Source: Rubrobacter aplysinae (lineage in GTDB: Bacteria > Actinomycetota > Rubrobacteria > Rubrobacterales > Rubrobacteraceae). From it: 55,906 nt of DNA. This document shows positions 24,244-32,370 of this stretch, piece by piece. Position 1 is the stretch's first letter, and the number at the start of each line of letters is the position of its first letter. The position numbers were made by a program, and so were the translations under genes. The notes beneath the pieces were generated by a model. That model saw only the letters and a list, made by a program, of their open reading frames with translations. It made no database searches and was not told the origin of the DNA. The stretch lies in assembly GCF_001029505.1 (NCBI RefSeq), contig NZ_LEKH01000016.1, forward strand, positions 1-55,906. Direction: 5' to 3'.

Positions 24244-24262
24244 GCCGGGAGTTTCTCCCGGC
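24244..24262 (+). terminator. Hairpin after the amidase gene
   Basis: GCCGGGAG and CTCCCGGC form an 8-bp stem around TTT, followed by ACATTCTTTC. This is a good intrinsic terminator shape. Confidence 0.65.
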
Positions 24263-24333
24263 ACATTCTTTCGCAGCCCGGATCATCCAAAACCGGCGAT
24301 GTGGTGGTGGTGGTCAAAGCCGGGCTCCTCGTA

Positions 24334-24339
24334 TAGAAT
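24334..24339 (+). promoter_or_regulatory. -10 element of tRNA-Pro
   Basis: TAGAAT at 24334-24339 lies 11 bases before the first tRNA base, so the leader is only about 5 bases. A weak TGGTCA at 24311-24316 is in the -35 position. Confidence 0.5.
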
Positions 24340-24350
24340 GGGCCCTCAGT

Positions 24351-24424
24351 CGGGACGTAGCGCAGCCTGGTAGCGCGCCTCGTTCGGGACGAGGAAGTCG
24401 GAGGTTCAAATCCTCTCGTCCCGA
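24351..24424 (+). tRNA. tRNA-Pro (anticodon CGG)
   Basis: A complete cloverleaf: acceptor CGGGACG/CGTCCCG, D arm GCGC-GCGC, anticodon stem CCTCG/CGAGG with loop TTCGGGA (anticodon CGG), and T arm GGAGG-TTCAAAT-CCTCT. The discriminator is A. CCA is not encoded in place (ACTCCA follows). It reads CCG codons, frequent in this GC-rich genome. Confidence 0.95.
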
Positions 24425-24462
24425 CTCCACAGTGGTCGGTAGTTATTTCCAGCCGTCGGCCC

Positions 24463-24490
24463 CCGTCGGCTCCCGCCGACGGTATTCTTG
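24463..24490. terminator. Bidirectional terminator between tRNA-Pro and the ABC-F gene
   Basis: CCGTCGGC (24463-24470) and GCCGACGG (24475-24482) form an 8-bp stem with a TCCC loop, followed by TATTCTTG. It lies between convergent units and can serve both. Confidence 0.65.
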
Positions 24491-24547
24491 TCGGATAGTC
24501 CGGTAGTGCCAGGGTTTTGCTGATAGCCGAGCGCCGATAGCCAACGG

Positions 24548-26482
24548 TTACAGATCCGCCGCTTCGGCCTCCCGCATCAGGGACTCCCAGTCCTCGTATA
24601 ATCCTTCCAGGGTTGTCTTGAGCTCGCGGTGCTCGGTGACGACCTTGCGCGAGCGTTCGGCGTCGGTGTAGGTCTCGGAGGTTGCCAGCTCTTTTTCGAG
24701 GCGGCTTATGCGGCGCTCGGTGGCGTCTATCTCGCCCTCCACCGCGACGAGCCGGGTGGCGACGACGTTCTGCTCGCGGCTCATGCCCGGGCGGACGCGG
24801 CGGCGGGGCTTCTTGCGGCCACCATCCTTGCCGGTCTCGTCCAGACGGCGGTGGGAACGGTAGTAGTCGTAGCCGCCGAGGTAGTTCGTGAGCCCCTTGT
24901 TCTCGAGCTCGACGACGCGGGTTGCGAGCTTGCGCAGGAAGTAGCGGTCGTGGGAGATAAAGAAGATGGTGCCGCCATAATTTACGAGGGCCTCTTCGAG
25001 TGCCTCGCGGGCCGGGATGTCGAGGTCGTTTGTCGGCTCGTCCAGCAGCAAGAGGTTCGAGTCGCTGGCCACGATCTCGGCTAGCGATAGCCGCCGTTTT
25101 TCGCCGCCCGAGAGTGCGCCGACCTTCTTGAAAACCTCCTCGCCGGAAAAGAGGAACGCCCCGAGGAGATCCCGCGCCCCGGCCCGGTCGAAGCCGGTCG
25201 TCGACATGGCCTCTTCGAGCACGGTCTTCTTGTCGTCCAGGCGCTCTAGCTGCTGGTCCTGGTATGCGGGGGTCACGTTGTGGCCGGTCTGTACCTGGCC
25301 CTCCTCCGGTACGAGCTCGCCAGTTGCGAGGCGCATCAGGGTGCTCTTGCCGGTTCCATTCGGCCCGAGCATGGCGACCCGCTCACCACGCTCGACCACG
25401 AGGCCGAGGTTCGACAGCAGACGGCCGCCTTCTCCGGCCTCTCCGCCGGAGCCGTTTTTCGGGCTATCGTAGCCGTAGCCGACGCCGGATAGCTCTAGCA
25501 CGACCCGCCCGGCCCGGCGCTGCTCGCCGAGGTCGAGGCGCATGTTCTTGGAGTTTTTGCCGTTTTTGGGGGCCTCGACCTTTTCCATGCGGTCGAGCAT
25601 CTTCTGCTTGTTCTTTGCCTGGCTGGACTTGCGGGCCTTGGCGCGGTTCTTCTCCACGAACCGCTCTAGCTGGGCCCGGCGCTCGGCGTTCGCCTTGGCC
25701 TTGCGGGCGAGCCGCTCGTCGGCGGCCTTCTTCTGCTCCACGTAGCTGGTGTAGCCGCCCGTGTAGCGGTTTACCTGGCCGTCTTCGAGCTCCAGGGTCG
25801 CGTCCGAGACGGAGTCCAAAAAGTAGCGGTCGTGGCTGACGACGAGCACGGCGCTCTTCGAGGACTTTATGAACTCCTCGAGCCACTCGATGGCGCGGAG
25901 GTCGAGGTGGTTAGTGGGCTCGTCGAGGAGGACGAGATCCGGCTCCTCCAGTAGCAGCCGCGCCAGCGCGACCCGGCTCTGCTCGCCGCCGGAGAAGGAC
26001 CCGACGGGCCGCTTCCACTGGTCGGGGTCGAAGCCCAGCGAGGTGAGCGTGGAGGCTGCGCGGGCGCGGTACTCGTAGCCTCCGTCGCGCTCGAACTCGG
26101 ACTGCAGGCGGCCGTAGCGCTCCATCTCCTTTCCGGAGGAGCCTTCGCCGAGGCTCGCCGCCAGCTCTTCGAGTTCCTTCTCCCGGCGCATCATGCCCGA
26201 GAAAGCGCCGAAGATCTCATCCTCCACAGAGACCTCGCCGCGCGGCCCGGCGTACAGGCTCTGGCTGGTCAGCGCCACCCTGGAGCCGCCGGGGCTGTCT
26301 ATGGAGCCGCCGTCGGGCTCTTCCTGGCCGGCGAGCAGGCGCAAGAGGCTCGTCTTGCCGACGCCGTTGCGCCCGACCATGCCGAGCTTCTCCCCGGCCT
26401 CGACGGAGAAGGTCGCGCCGGAGAGAACCTTGAGGTCGCCGCCGTGGTACTTGACCAGCTCGCTCGCTATGAGAACCTTCAT
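24548..26482 (-). CDS. ABC-F family ATPase (ribosome-associated)
   Basis: The 644-residue protein has two ATPase domains and no membrane domain. Domain 1 has GRNGVGKTSLLRLL near residue 38, SFSGGEQSRVALARLL near 162 and LLDEPTNHLDLRAIEWL. The linker (about 245-315) is lysine- and arginine-rich and coiled, as in the P-site tRNA interaction motif of ABC-F proteins. Domain 2 has GPNGTGKSTLMRL, ALSGGEKRRLSL and LLDEPTNDLDIP. A C-terminal basic coiled-coil domain (about 550-644) resembles the Uup/EttA-type tail. It probably acts on stalled or antibiotic-bound ribosomes. It lies alone on its strand. Confidence 0.88.
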   Translation of the reverse strand: MKVLIASELVKYHGGDLKVLSGATFSVEAGEKLGMVGRNGVGKTSLLRLLAGQEEPDGGSIDSPGGSRVALTSQSLYAGPRGEVSVEDEIFGAFSGMMRREKELEELAASLGEGSSGKEMERYGRLQSEFERDGGYEYRARAASTLTSLGFDPDQWKRPVGSFSGGEQSRVALARLLLEEPDLVLLDEPTNHLDLRAIEWLEEFIKSSKSAVLVVSHDRYFLDSVSDATLELEDGQVNRYTGGYTSYVEQKKAADERLARKAKANAERRAQLERFVEKNRAKARKSSQAKNKQKMLDRMEKVEAPKNGKNSKNMRLDLGEQRRAGRVVLELSGVGYGYDSPKNGSGGEAGEGGRLLSNLGLVVERGERVAMLGPNGTGKSTLMRLATGELVPEEGQVQTGHNVTPAYQDQQLERLDDKKTVLEEAMSTTGFDRAGARDLLGAFLFSGEEVFKKVGALSGGEKRRLSLAEIVASDSNLLLLDEPTNDLDIPAREALEEALVNYGGTIFFISHDRYFLRKLATRVVELENKGLTNYLGGYDYYRSHRRLDETGKDGGRKKPRRRVRPGMSREQNVVATRLVAVEGEIDATERRISRLEKELATSETYTDAERSRKVVTEHRELKTTLEGLYEDWESLMREAEAADL

Positions 26483-26700
26483 GCCGAAGACACCGGCAAA
26501 ACCAGAAAGACCAGAAAAATCAGAAAAACCAAATAAACTTCCACATCCGAGAGACTACACGTACCATTACACACCCATTGATTTCTACCGCGCCGTCAAG
26601 CCCGGATTACCCCGGGGCGGGGGCGACGTGGCTCTACGCCCCTAGAGACTGCATACCCAGAGGCCGTATAAGGACGGTTCTGTACCGGCCGGTGCGCGGC

Positions 26701-27045
26701 TTATTGCTCGCCCCGATCCAGCCACTCTTGGACCGGAACGCCCGTGCCGTCTGCCTCGCAGCCGAACTCCTCGGGGGGCATGCCCATCTCCTGGGCCTCC
26801 TGGACGTCCATCTGGGCGCACTGGGCGTCGAGCTCCCGCTGGGCCTCGCTTAGCTCCTCCGGGGTCCGGGGGCTGGCATCCCGCACGGTGGGCTCGTCCA
26901 GCGGAACCTGTATGGTCTTCTCGGAGTCTCTGCCGGGCGAGTCCGGGGCGCCTTCGGAGTCCTGACCAGGGGTCTCGCCGGAGCACCCTGCCACGAGCAG
27001 CGTCAACAGCGTCCACATCACGATTGCGAGAACGGCCCGATTCAT
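26701..27045 (-). CDS. Small secreted lipoprotein, unknown
   Basis: This 114-residue protein begins MNRAVLAIVMWTLLTLLVAGCSG, a lipoprotein signal with lipobox LVAGC. The mature part is acidic and rich in Glu, Gln and Pro, with two cysteines (DAQCAQM and EEFGCEA) that could form a disulfide. No family is recognised. It diverges from the methyltransferase gene. Confidence 0.75.
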   Translation of the reverse strand: MNRAVLAIVMWTLLTLLVAGCSGETPGQDSEGAPDSPGRDSEKTIQVPLDEPTVRDASPRTPEELSEAQRELDAQCAQMDVQEAQEMGMPPEEFGCEADGTGVPVQEWLDRGEQ

Positions 27046-27203
27046 GCCCTTCCTCTCCGGTACACGGGTCCTCTAGAATCTGCTTGATTGTATCGGCTAT
27101 GGTCCGGGCACGCGGGTTAGTGCGAGTTCAGAGCCAACTGGAGATGGCCGCGGGCCGGACAAGAGGCGAGAGGGAGACGAGTTGCCCGGACCGGGAGCTT
27201 AGA

Positions 27204-27980
27204 ATGCAGGCTGGACCGCCTCCGGGAGGCCCGCTCTCCGCCGCCGAGCGCGAGGAGTTCGAGCAGGATCTCATCTCGTTCTGCGACCGGGCCCTGGGCC
27301 TCCTCGGCGACGTATCCGGCATGAGTGTGCTGTATGCGGGCGGCGCAGCACCGCTGTGGCTCGAAGGACTGTCCGAGAAGATCGGCCCCGGAGGCTCGCT
27401 GACCGCACTGGAGGCCGACTCCGGGAAAGCCGGTGACGCGCGGAGCTGGATCGCCGGGGCCGGGCTACCCTGTACCGTCCGGGTCCTGGACGGGGACGTA
27501 TTCTCCCCGCCCTTCGCCCCCGGCTCGTTCGACCTCGTCTACTCCGCGGGCCTGCTCCACGAGCTGGACACGAGCCTCCGGGGAGCGGAGGCCGCGATAA
27601 GCGCCCTCGCCGCGGCCCTCCGGCCCGGCGGCAGGCTCGCCACCGACGACTTCATAGACTCCGTGCCCGCCGTCCAGCTCGCGGACGAGGCGCTCGAAGA
27701 CGAGGCCCGCTGGATACTCCACGGGGAGGAACCCTACGGGATAGGAGGGCCGGGGCGCTTGATCTCACTGCACCAGAGAGAGCTCGCCGGGGTGACCTGG
27801 CGGACGCTGCCGCCGTTCGGGATACGGCACCTCGACCGGCTCTCCCTGGCGGAGACCGAGGAGGAGGCCCCGGCTCACGAGTCTCTCCAGGAGAAGCGCC
27901 TGGCCCTGCGCGGGCGGATCGCCCGAGAGGGGTACACCCGGCCCGCCACACTCTACGTCGAAGGGCGGAGGCCGGCCTGA
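27204..27980 (+). CDS. SAM-dependent methyltransferase-like protein
   Basis: 258 residues with a class I methyltransferase fold. MSVLYAGGAAPLWLEGL followed by TALEADSGKA stands for motif I and the acidic residue of motif II, though the usual GxGxG is degenerate (YAGGAAPLW). GDVFSPPFAPGSFDLVYSAGLLHELD resembles motifs III and IV, and AALRPGGRLATDDF is the typical post-motif strand. The start is uncertain. ATG at 27204 has GGGAG 6 bases upstream and starts close to the domain; the frame is open back to 27024, overlapping the divergent lipoprotein gene. Substrate unknown. Confidence 0.65.
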   Translation: MQAGPPPGGPLSAAEREEFEQDLISFCDRALGLLGDVSGMSVLYAGGAAPLWLEGLSEKIGPGGSLTALEADSGKAGDARSWIAGAGLPCTVRVLDGDVFSPPFAPGSFDLVYSAGLLHELDTSLRGAEAAISALAAALRPGGRLATDDFIDSVPAVQLADEALEDEARWILHGEEPYGIGGPGRLISLHQRELAGVTWRTLPPFGIRHLDRLSLAETEEEAPAHESLQEKRLALRGRIAREGYTRPATLYVEGRRPA

Positions 27981-28007
27981 ACCTCAACTGAATCCCTAAC
28001 TGAACCC

Positions 28008-28448
28008 CTAACGTTCCAGCACGAGCGTTACCGGGCCGTCGTTTAGCAGCTCGACGTCCATCATCGCGCCAAACCGTCCGGTCCTTACCTCTGGAACGCC
28101 GTGCTCGCGCAGCCTCTCACAGAGGTAGTCGAAGAGTGGCCGGGCCTCCTCCGGCGGGGCGGCCTCTACGAAGCTCGGGCGGTTGCCCTTGCGCACGTCG
28201 CCGAGCAGGGTGAACTGGGAGACGGCCAGCACCGCGCCGCCGGTCTCCGCCACGCTCAGGTTCATCCTGCCGCTCTCGTTGGAGAAGACCCGGAGCCCGG
28301 CGACCTTGCGGGCGAGCCAGTCGGCCGCCTCCCGGTTATCGCCCGCCGCCACGCCCACGAGCAGCAGGAGGCCGGGGCCTATCTCCGAGACCGGCTCGTC
28401 CCCGACGGCTACCGAGGCGCGGCGTACTCTCTGTAGCACGATCTTCAC
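28008..28448 (-). CDS. dtd: D-aminoacyl-tRNA deacylase
   Basis: This 146-residue enzyme frees tRNA mischarged with D-amino acids (or glycine) and protects translation. [16 protein letters not shown] at the start, [19 protein letters not shown] near residue 76 and [12 protein letters not shown] at the end carry the SQFTL and Gly-cis-Pro motifs that give it chiral discrimination. It is full length for the family. It heads away from the DUF2203 and phosphoesterase genes, which lie upstream on the same strand. Confidence 0.93.
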   Translation of the reverse strand: MKIVLQRVRRASVAVGDEPVSEIGPGLLLLVGVAAGDNREAADWLARKVAGLRVFSNESGRMNLSVAETGGAVLAVSQFTLLGDVRKGNRPSFVEAAPPEEARPLFDYLCERLREHGVPEVRTGRFGAMMDVELLNDGPVTLVLER

Positions 28449-28490
28449 GGCCCGGTCTTCTTACCTGACGTGCCCGTCATATCCGGCGAG

Positions 28491-28886
28491 CTAGAGCGGC
28501 TTGCGGCCCGGATATCCGGCATCCAGCTCGTGCCAGTACAGGATCTCCTCCTCCGGCGGGTGCCAGCAGAGGAACACGACCCGGCCCTCGCGCTCGTGCG
28601 GGAAATCCAGCAGCCCCGAGTCGAGGTCCTTCAGGTAAACGCCCTCCTCCCGGATGCGCTCTATGGCCAGGTACAGGTTGTACGCCTCGACGCCGTACTC
28701 CGAGCCCACCTTACCGCCCCCGTTCGCGCCCGCCGCCGCGAGGATGGGCTCCAGGTGCGGCGCCTTCTCGCGCATGGCGTCGCGGCGGGTGGCGACCTCC
28801 CCGAGGCACTCCTCCATCAGGGGCAAAAGCTCGTTTGCCTCCCGTACGCTAAAGAGCCTTTTGAAGTTTTCGAAGCCCTGCTCCAC
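28491..28886 (-). CDS. DUF2203 family protein
   Basis: The 131-residue protein begins FSVREANELLPLMEECL and ends YLKDLDSGLLDFPHEREGRV then CWHPPEEEILYWHELDAGYPGRKPL, both typical of DUF2203. Members are soluble and without known function. It lies 42 bases upstream of dtd and 25 bases downstream of the phosphoesterase gene on the same strand, so the three probably form one transcript. Confidence 0.82.
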   Translation of the reverse strand: MEQGFENFKRLFSVREANELLPLMEECLGEVATRRDAMREKAPHLEPILAAAGANGGGKVGSEYGVEAYNLYLAIERIREEGVYLKDLDSGLLDFPHEREGRVVFLCWHPPEEEILYWHELDAGYPGRKPL

Positions 28887-28911
28887 GTCGCTCCTCCCGC
28901 CCTTGCCGAGC

Positions 28912-29661
28912 CTAGCGGCCCTGGGCGAGCCGGTCGGCGAGGACGGCCGGCAGCCCGGCGGCCCTTATCTTTTCCTGCGCGGAGCCCAGATCGTACTCCA
29001 CGAAGCGGTAAGCTATGCTCGGCGGCCGGTCCGAGTCTGGCTCCGTGCCCTCGGCGAGCACGTAGGAGGCGAAAGTGTCGCCGTCGCGGGGTTGGCCGAC
29101 CGAGCCCGGGTTTACCAGGTACGGGCCGTCTTCCGAGAGGTCTATGGGCTCGGAAGGCCCGACCGGGGCCTGATCGCCGGGGAATGGGGCGATGGCCTTG
29201 ACGTGGGTGTGGCCGAAGAAGCAGAGTGCAACCTCGGGATGTTCCCGGGCAAGCAGAGAGAGGCTCTTCTCCGCGGCCGCCGAGTCCATGATGTACTCGT
29301 CCGGGTCCCGCACGGAGCCGTGTACGAAGAACGCCCCGTGCCCCGACATGGTCCGGGGTAGCGAGTAGAGAAACGAGGCGTTCTCGGCCGTGATCCGCTC
29401 GCGCGTCCACTCCACGGCTCTGGCGGCGACCGGATTGAACCACGCAAGGTCGGTCTCCGGGTCGGTAACCGCGAGGTCGTGATTCCCGCTTATAACGGGG
29501 ATCTCACGCTCCCTGACCCGGTCGCAGCACTCGTTGGGGCTCGCGCCGTAGCCGATTACGTCTCCCAGACAGTAGACCTCGTCTACCCCCTCTGGGATGT
29601 CGTCCAGAACCGCTTCGAGCGCTTCCAGATTGCCGTGGATGTCCGAGATCACCGCGTACAT
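28912..29661 (-). CDS. Metallophosphoesterase of the calcineurin fold
   Basis: 249 residues with all metal-binding motifs: MYAVISDIHGNLEALEAVL at the start, YCLGDVIGYGASPNEC near residue 30, VISGNHDLAV near 58, and CFFGHTHVKAIAP near 148, followed by LVNPGSVGQPRDGD. The family includes phosphodiesterases and diadenosine tetraphosphatases; the target is unknown. ATG at 29661 is preferred because it starts at the conserved beta strand; a TTG 15 codons upstream is an alternative. No ribosome site is visible at either. Confidence 0.85.
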   Translation of the reverse strand: MYAVISDIHGNLEALEAVLDDIPEGVDEVYCLGDVIGYGASPNECCDRVREREIPVISGNHDLAVTDPETDLAWFNPVAARAVEWTRERITAENASFLYSLPRTMSGHGAFFVHGSVRDPDEYIMDSAAAEKSLSLLAREHPEVALCFFGHTHVKAIAPFPGDQAPVGPSEPIDLSEDGPYLVNPGSVGQPRDGDTFASYVLAEGTEPDSDRPPSIAYRFVEYDLGSAQEKIRAAGLPAVLADRLAQGR

Positions 29662-29809
29662 GGGCGTCAGACGCGGTAGTTTAACCGTTTGCGGAGGCTT
29701 TCTCAAAGCGCGGGGCCCGAACCCCGACGACCCGTTCGACGGCTCGCCTGGCGTTGAACGGAGCCTCTGGCTGGGTTACCATGCTCAGGCGGCTCAGGCC
29801 GCGCTGCGT

Positions 29810-29885
29810 GGGCCCGTAGCTCAGGGGATAGAGCACTGGTTTCCGGTACCAGGTGTCGGAGGTTCGAATCCTTCCGGGCCCGCCA
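29810..29885 (+). tRNA. tRNA-Arg (anticodon CCG)
   Basis: GGGCCCG/CGGGCCC acceptor, D arm GCTC-GAGC, anticodon stem CTGGT/ACCAG with loop TTCCGGT (anticodon CCG), and T arm GGAGG-TTCGAAT-CCTTC. Discriminator G and an encoded CCA end the gene. It lies between two minus-strand genes. Confidence 0.95.
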
Positions 29886-29900
29886 CTCTCAACCTCCACC

Positions 29901-30656
29901 CTAAGAGGGCTCGCGTACCTCGTAGAGTTCCCGGACGACGTGCAGGTCGAGGTGTCCTGGTAAGAACAGGTTGTACGACCACTGCGCCGGACGCCCGGTT
30001 CCGAGATACATGGTCTCCACCAATGAGAGCGCGGCGGAAGGGGCTCCGAGATAGAGCCTCCGCCCCGCCTCCTCTCCCGGGGAGACTATCTCGGCATCTA
30101 TGGAGAGCTTGCTGAACCCGATCTGCAGGCCCTCTATGACCAGGAGATCCAGCAGCATGGCCTCCGGCCTGATCCGCTTTCTCACAACCTCCGCCGACAT
30201 GAGCCCCTCCGGGACCACGTCCACCATCCAGGCGGCGGGCGCCCCGTCCACGAGAAGGGTACGGGAGACCTTTACCAAAGGGGCTCCTACGGCCACGTCG
30301 AGCGTCGAGGCCTCCGACGAATCGGCGGCCTCCTCCTCGACCCGGAGATCCCGGCTGTCCAGAGTCAGCCCCAGCCGGTGGGCGTGTACCGTGTAGGTCT
30401 CCAGCCGTTCGAGGCCGTTACGTAGCCTCACCCCTCTCGGTGGACTGACGAGAAAGGTTCCGCTACCCTGCCGGCGCTCCAACAGCCCGCGCTCTACCAG
30501 CCGCGCCAGCCCGGCGCGCACCGTTGCCCGGGAGACCTCCAGCCTACCCACGAGCTCCGCCTCCGTCGGGAGGCGGTCTCCGACCCTGTAGCGCCTGCCC
30601 ACCAGCAAATCCTCTATTTGCTCCTCCACTTGCACGTAGAGAAGACTCTTGCTCAA
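29901..30656 (-). CDS. GntR-family regulator with UTRA sensor domain
   Basis: This 251-residue repressor or activator has a winged helix at the N-terminus (RVGDRLPTEAELVGRLEVSRATVRAGLARLVERGLLERRQGSGTFL), the GntR signature, then a UTRA effector domain typical of the HutC subfamily, ending with LFLPGHLDLHVVREL. It diverges from the amino-alcohol operon, and paired palindromes lie between, so it most likely controls that operon in response to a substrate or intermediate. TTG at 30656 is listed as start, but the strong AGGAGG (30691-30696) sits about 35 bases upstream in an open frame that has only ATA or CTG as start codons. Confidence 0.85.
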   Translation of the reverse strand: MSKSLLYVQVEEQIEDLLVGRRYRVGDRLPTEAELVGRLEVSRATVRAGLARLVERGLLERRQGSGTFLVSPPRGVRLRNGLERLETYTVHAHRLGLTLDSRDLRVEEEAADSSEASTLDVAVGAPLVKVSRTLLVDGAPAAWMVDVVPEGLMSAEVVRKRIRPEAMLLDLLVIEGLQIGFSKLSIDAEIVSPGEEAGRRLYLGAPSAALSLVETMYLGTGRPAQWSYNLFLPGHLDLHVVRELYEVREPS

Positions 30657-30760
30657 GGGCCCGATCTGGTTACGTTCCAGCTCTATCTCTCCTCCTTCTC
30701 AAAAAGATTGTAGCAACGAAACCTCTAAAGCCTCGTGGCAGATTCCTCACTAAATAACCT

Positions 30761-30794
30761 ATTTGTATGTTTGCACAACAAATAAATTTTTGTT
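30761..30794. promoter_or_regulatory. Overlapping palindromes, candidate GntR operator
   Basis: ATTTGT (30761-30766) and ACAAAT (30778-30783) are spaced by 11 bases. AACAAA (30777-30782) and TTTGTT (30789-30794) are spaced by 6 bases and overlap the first. The 30657-30879 gap is strongly AT-rich and holds the promoters of both the regulator and the permease operon. Nothing else in it looks like a gene. Confidence 0.5.
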
Positions 30795-30879
30795 AACTTA
30801 ATCACCGGAATGAAGTAATGTTCGTTGCCTGTGGGGATTCGCGGCGTTCATTCGTTCATTATTTGGGAAAGGGGTAGAG

Positions 30880-32334
30880 GTGACGGAAGGTGATCAGAGG
30901 CGAGCCAGACAGAGCGTGGATCACGAGAGTGTCGGCGAAGAGTATCTCGAGAACCGTCAACTAAGGAGTGGGGCCGCGGGATGGGTGCTCCTGGTCGGCC
31001 TCGGCGTTGCTTACGTCATCTCGGGAGACTTCGCCGGGTGGAACAACGGGCTTGCCCAGGGCGGGTGGGGCGGCTTGCTTATCGCGGCCATTCTCATGGC
31101 GACCATGTATACGACGATGGTCTTCGCGCTGGCGGAGCTCTCTTCGACGATACCCACCGCCGGGGGCGGGTACGGGTTCGCCCGGCGGGCGATGGGGCCG
31201 TGGGGAGGCTTTCTCACGGGGACGGCGATACTCATAGAGTACGCCATAGCCCCGGCGGCCATCGCCACGTTTATCGGGGCGTACGTGGAGTCGCTCGTCG
31301 GCTTCGGCGGGCCGCTCGTCTACCTGCTCTTTTATGCGATCTTTATCGGTATACACCTGTACGGCGTCGGAGAAGCGCTGAAGCTGATGTTCGCGATCAC
31401 GGCGGTTGCGGCGCTCGCGCTGGTGGTGTTCATGGTAGGCATGATCCCGCACTTCGATCCGGCCAACCTCTTCGACATCGCGCCGACCGACGCCGCCGGG
31501 GCCAGCCCGTTCCTGCCCTTCGGGTACCTGGGCATCTGGGCGGCGCTGCCGTACGCGATCTGGTTCTTCCTCGCCATAGAGGGAGTGCCGCTCGCCGCGG
31601 AGGAGAGCCGTAACCCCTCCAGAGACATGCCCCGGGGGCTCATAGGGGGGATGCTGGTGCTGCTCGTGTTCGCCGCGTTTATTCTCACCTTTGGTCCCGG
31701 CGGCGCGGGCTCCTCGACCCTGCAGGACGTGGGCGACCCCCTGCCGGCGGCGCTCACCGCGCCCGAGGCTTACGGCGGGCAAACCATCTTCTCGGGCTTC
31801 GTGAACGTCGTGGGGCTGGCGGGCCTCATAGCGAGCTTCTTCTCCATCATCTTCGCCTACTCCCGTCAGACGTTCGCCCTCTCCCGGGCCGGGTATCTCC
31901 CCAGGGTGCTCTCGCTGACCGGCCGCCGGAGGACGCCTTTTATGGCGCTTCTGGTACCCGGAGTCATCGGGTTTCTATTGTCGCTTACCGGTCAGGGGGA
32001 CCTTTTGATCCTCATAGCCGTATTCGGGGCGACCCTCTCCTACGCGCTGATGATGCTCTCTCACATCGTGCTCCGCCGCAGGGAGCCGGACCTGGAGCGA
32101 CCCTACAAGACGCCGGGCGGGACGCTCACCTCCGGTGTGGCGCTCGTCCTGAGCCTCGCGGCCATAGTCGCCGGGTTCCTGGTGGACCCCCGCGTGCTCA
32201 TCGGGACGGCGGTCGTGTACGCGATAGCCATAGCCTACTTCGGTCTCTACAGCCGTCACCACCTCGTGGCCCAGGCCCCCGAGGAGGAGTTCGCGGCCAT
32301 AGAAGAGGCCGAGTCCGAGCTGGTCGAAAACTAA
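30880..32334 (+). CDS. APC-superfamily permease, ethanolamine-permease type
   Basis: A 484-residue membrane protein with about 12 helices. The N-terminal LRSGAAGWVLLVGLGVAYVI then SGDFAGWNNGLAQGGWGG, and AELSSTIPTAGGGYGFARRA, GTAILIEYAIAPAAIATFIG are close to ethanolamine permeases (the EAT branch of the APC superfamily) as I remember them, more than to amino-acid carriers. It should bring an amine or amino alcohol into the cell with a cation. GTG at 30880 follows a GGGGTAGAGG ribosome site. The next gene starts 36 bases later. Confidence 0.82.
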   Translation: MTEGDQRRARQSVDHESVGEEYLENRQLRSGAAGWVLLVGLGVAYVISGDFAGWNNGLAQGGWGGLLIAAILMATMYTTMVFALAELSSTIPTAGGGYGFARRAMGPWGGFLTGTAILIEYAIAPAAIATFIGAYVESLVGFGGPLVYLLFYAIFIGIHLYGVGEALKLMFAITAVAALALVVFMVGMIPHFDPANLFDIAPTDAAGASPFLPFGYLGIWAALPYAIWFFLAIEGVPLAAEESRNPSRDMPRGLIGGMLVLLVFAAFILTFGPGGAGSSTLQDVGDPLPAALTAPEAYGGQTIFSGFVNVVGLAGLIASFFSIIFAYSRQTFALSRAGYLPRVLSLTGRRRTPFMALLVPGVIGFLLSLTGQGDLLILIAVFGATLSYALMMLSHIVLRRREPDLERPYKTPGGTLTSGVALVLSLAAIVAGFLVDPRVLIGTAVVYAIAIAYFGLYSRHHLVAQAPEEEFAAIEEAESELVEN

Positions 32335-32370
32335 AGAAGCTAGAGAAACTAAAGGTTCAGGAGGAGTACT

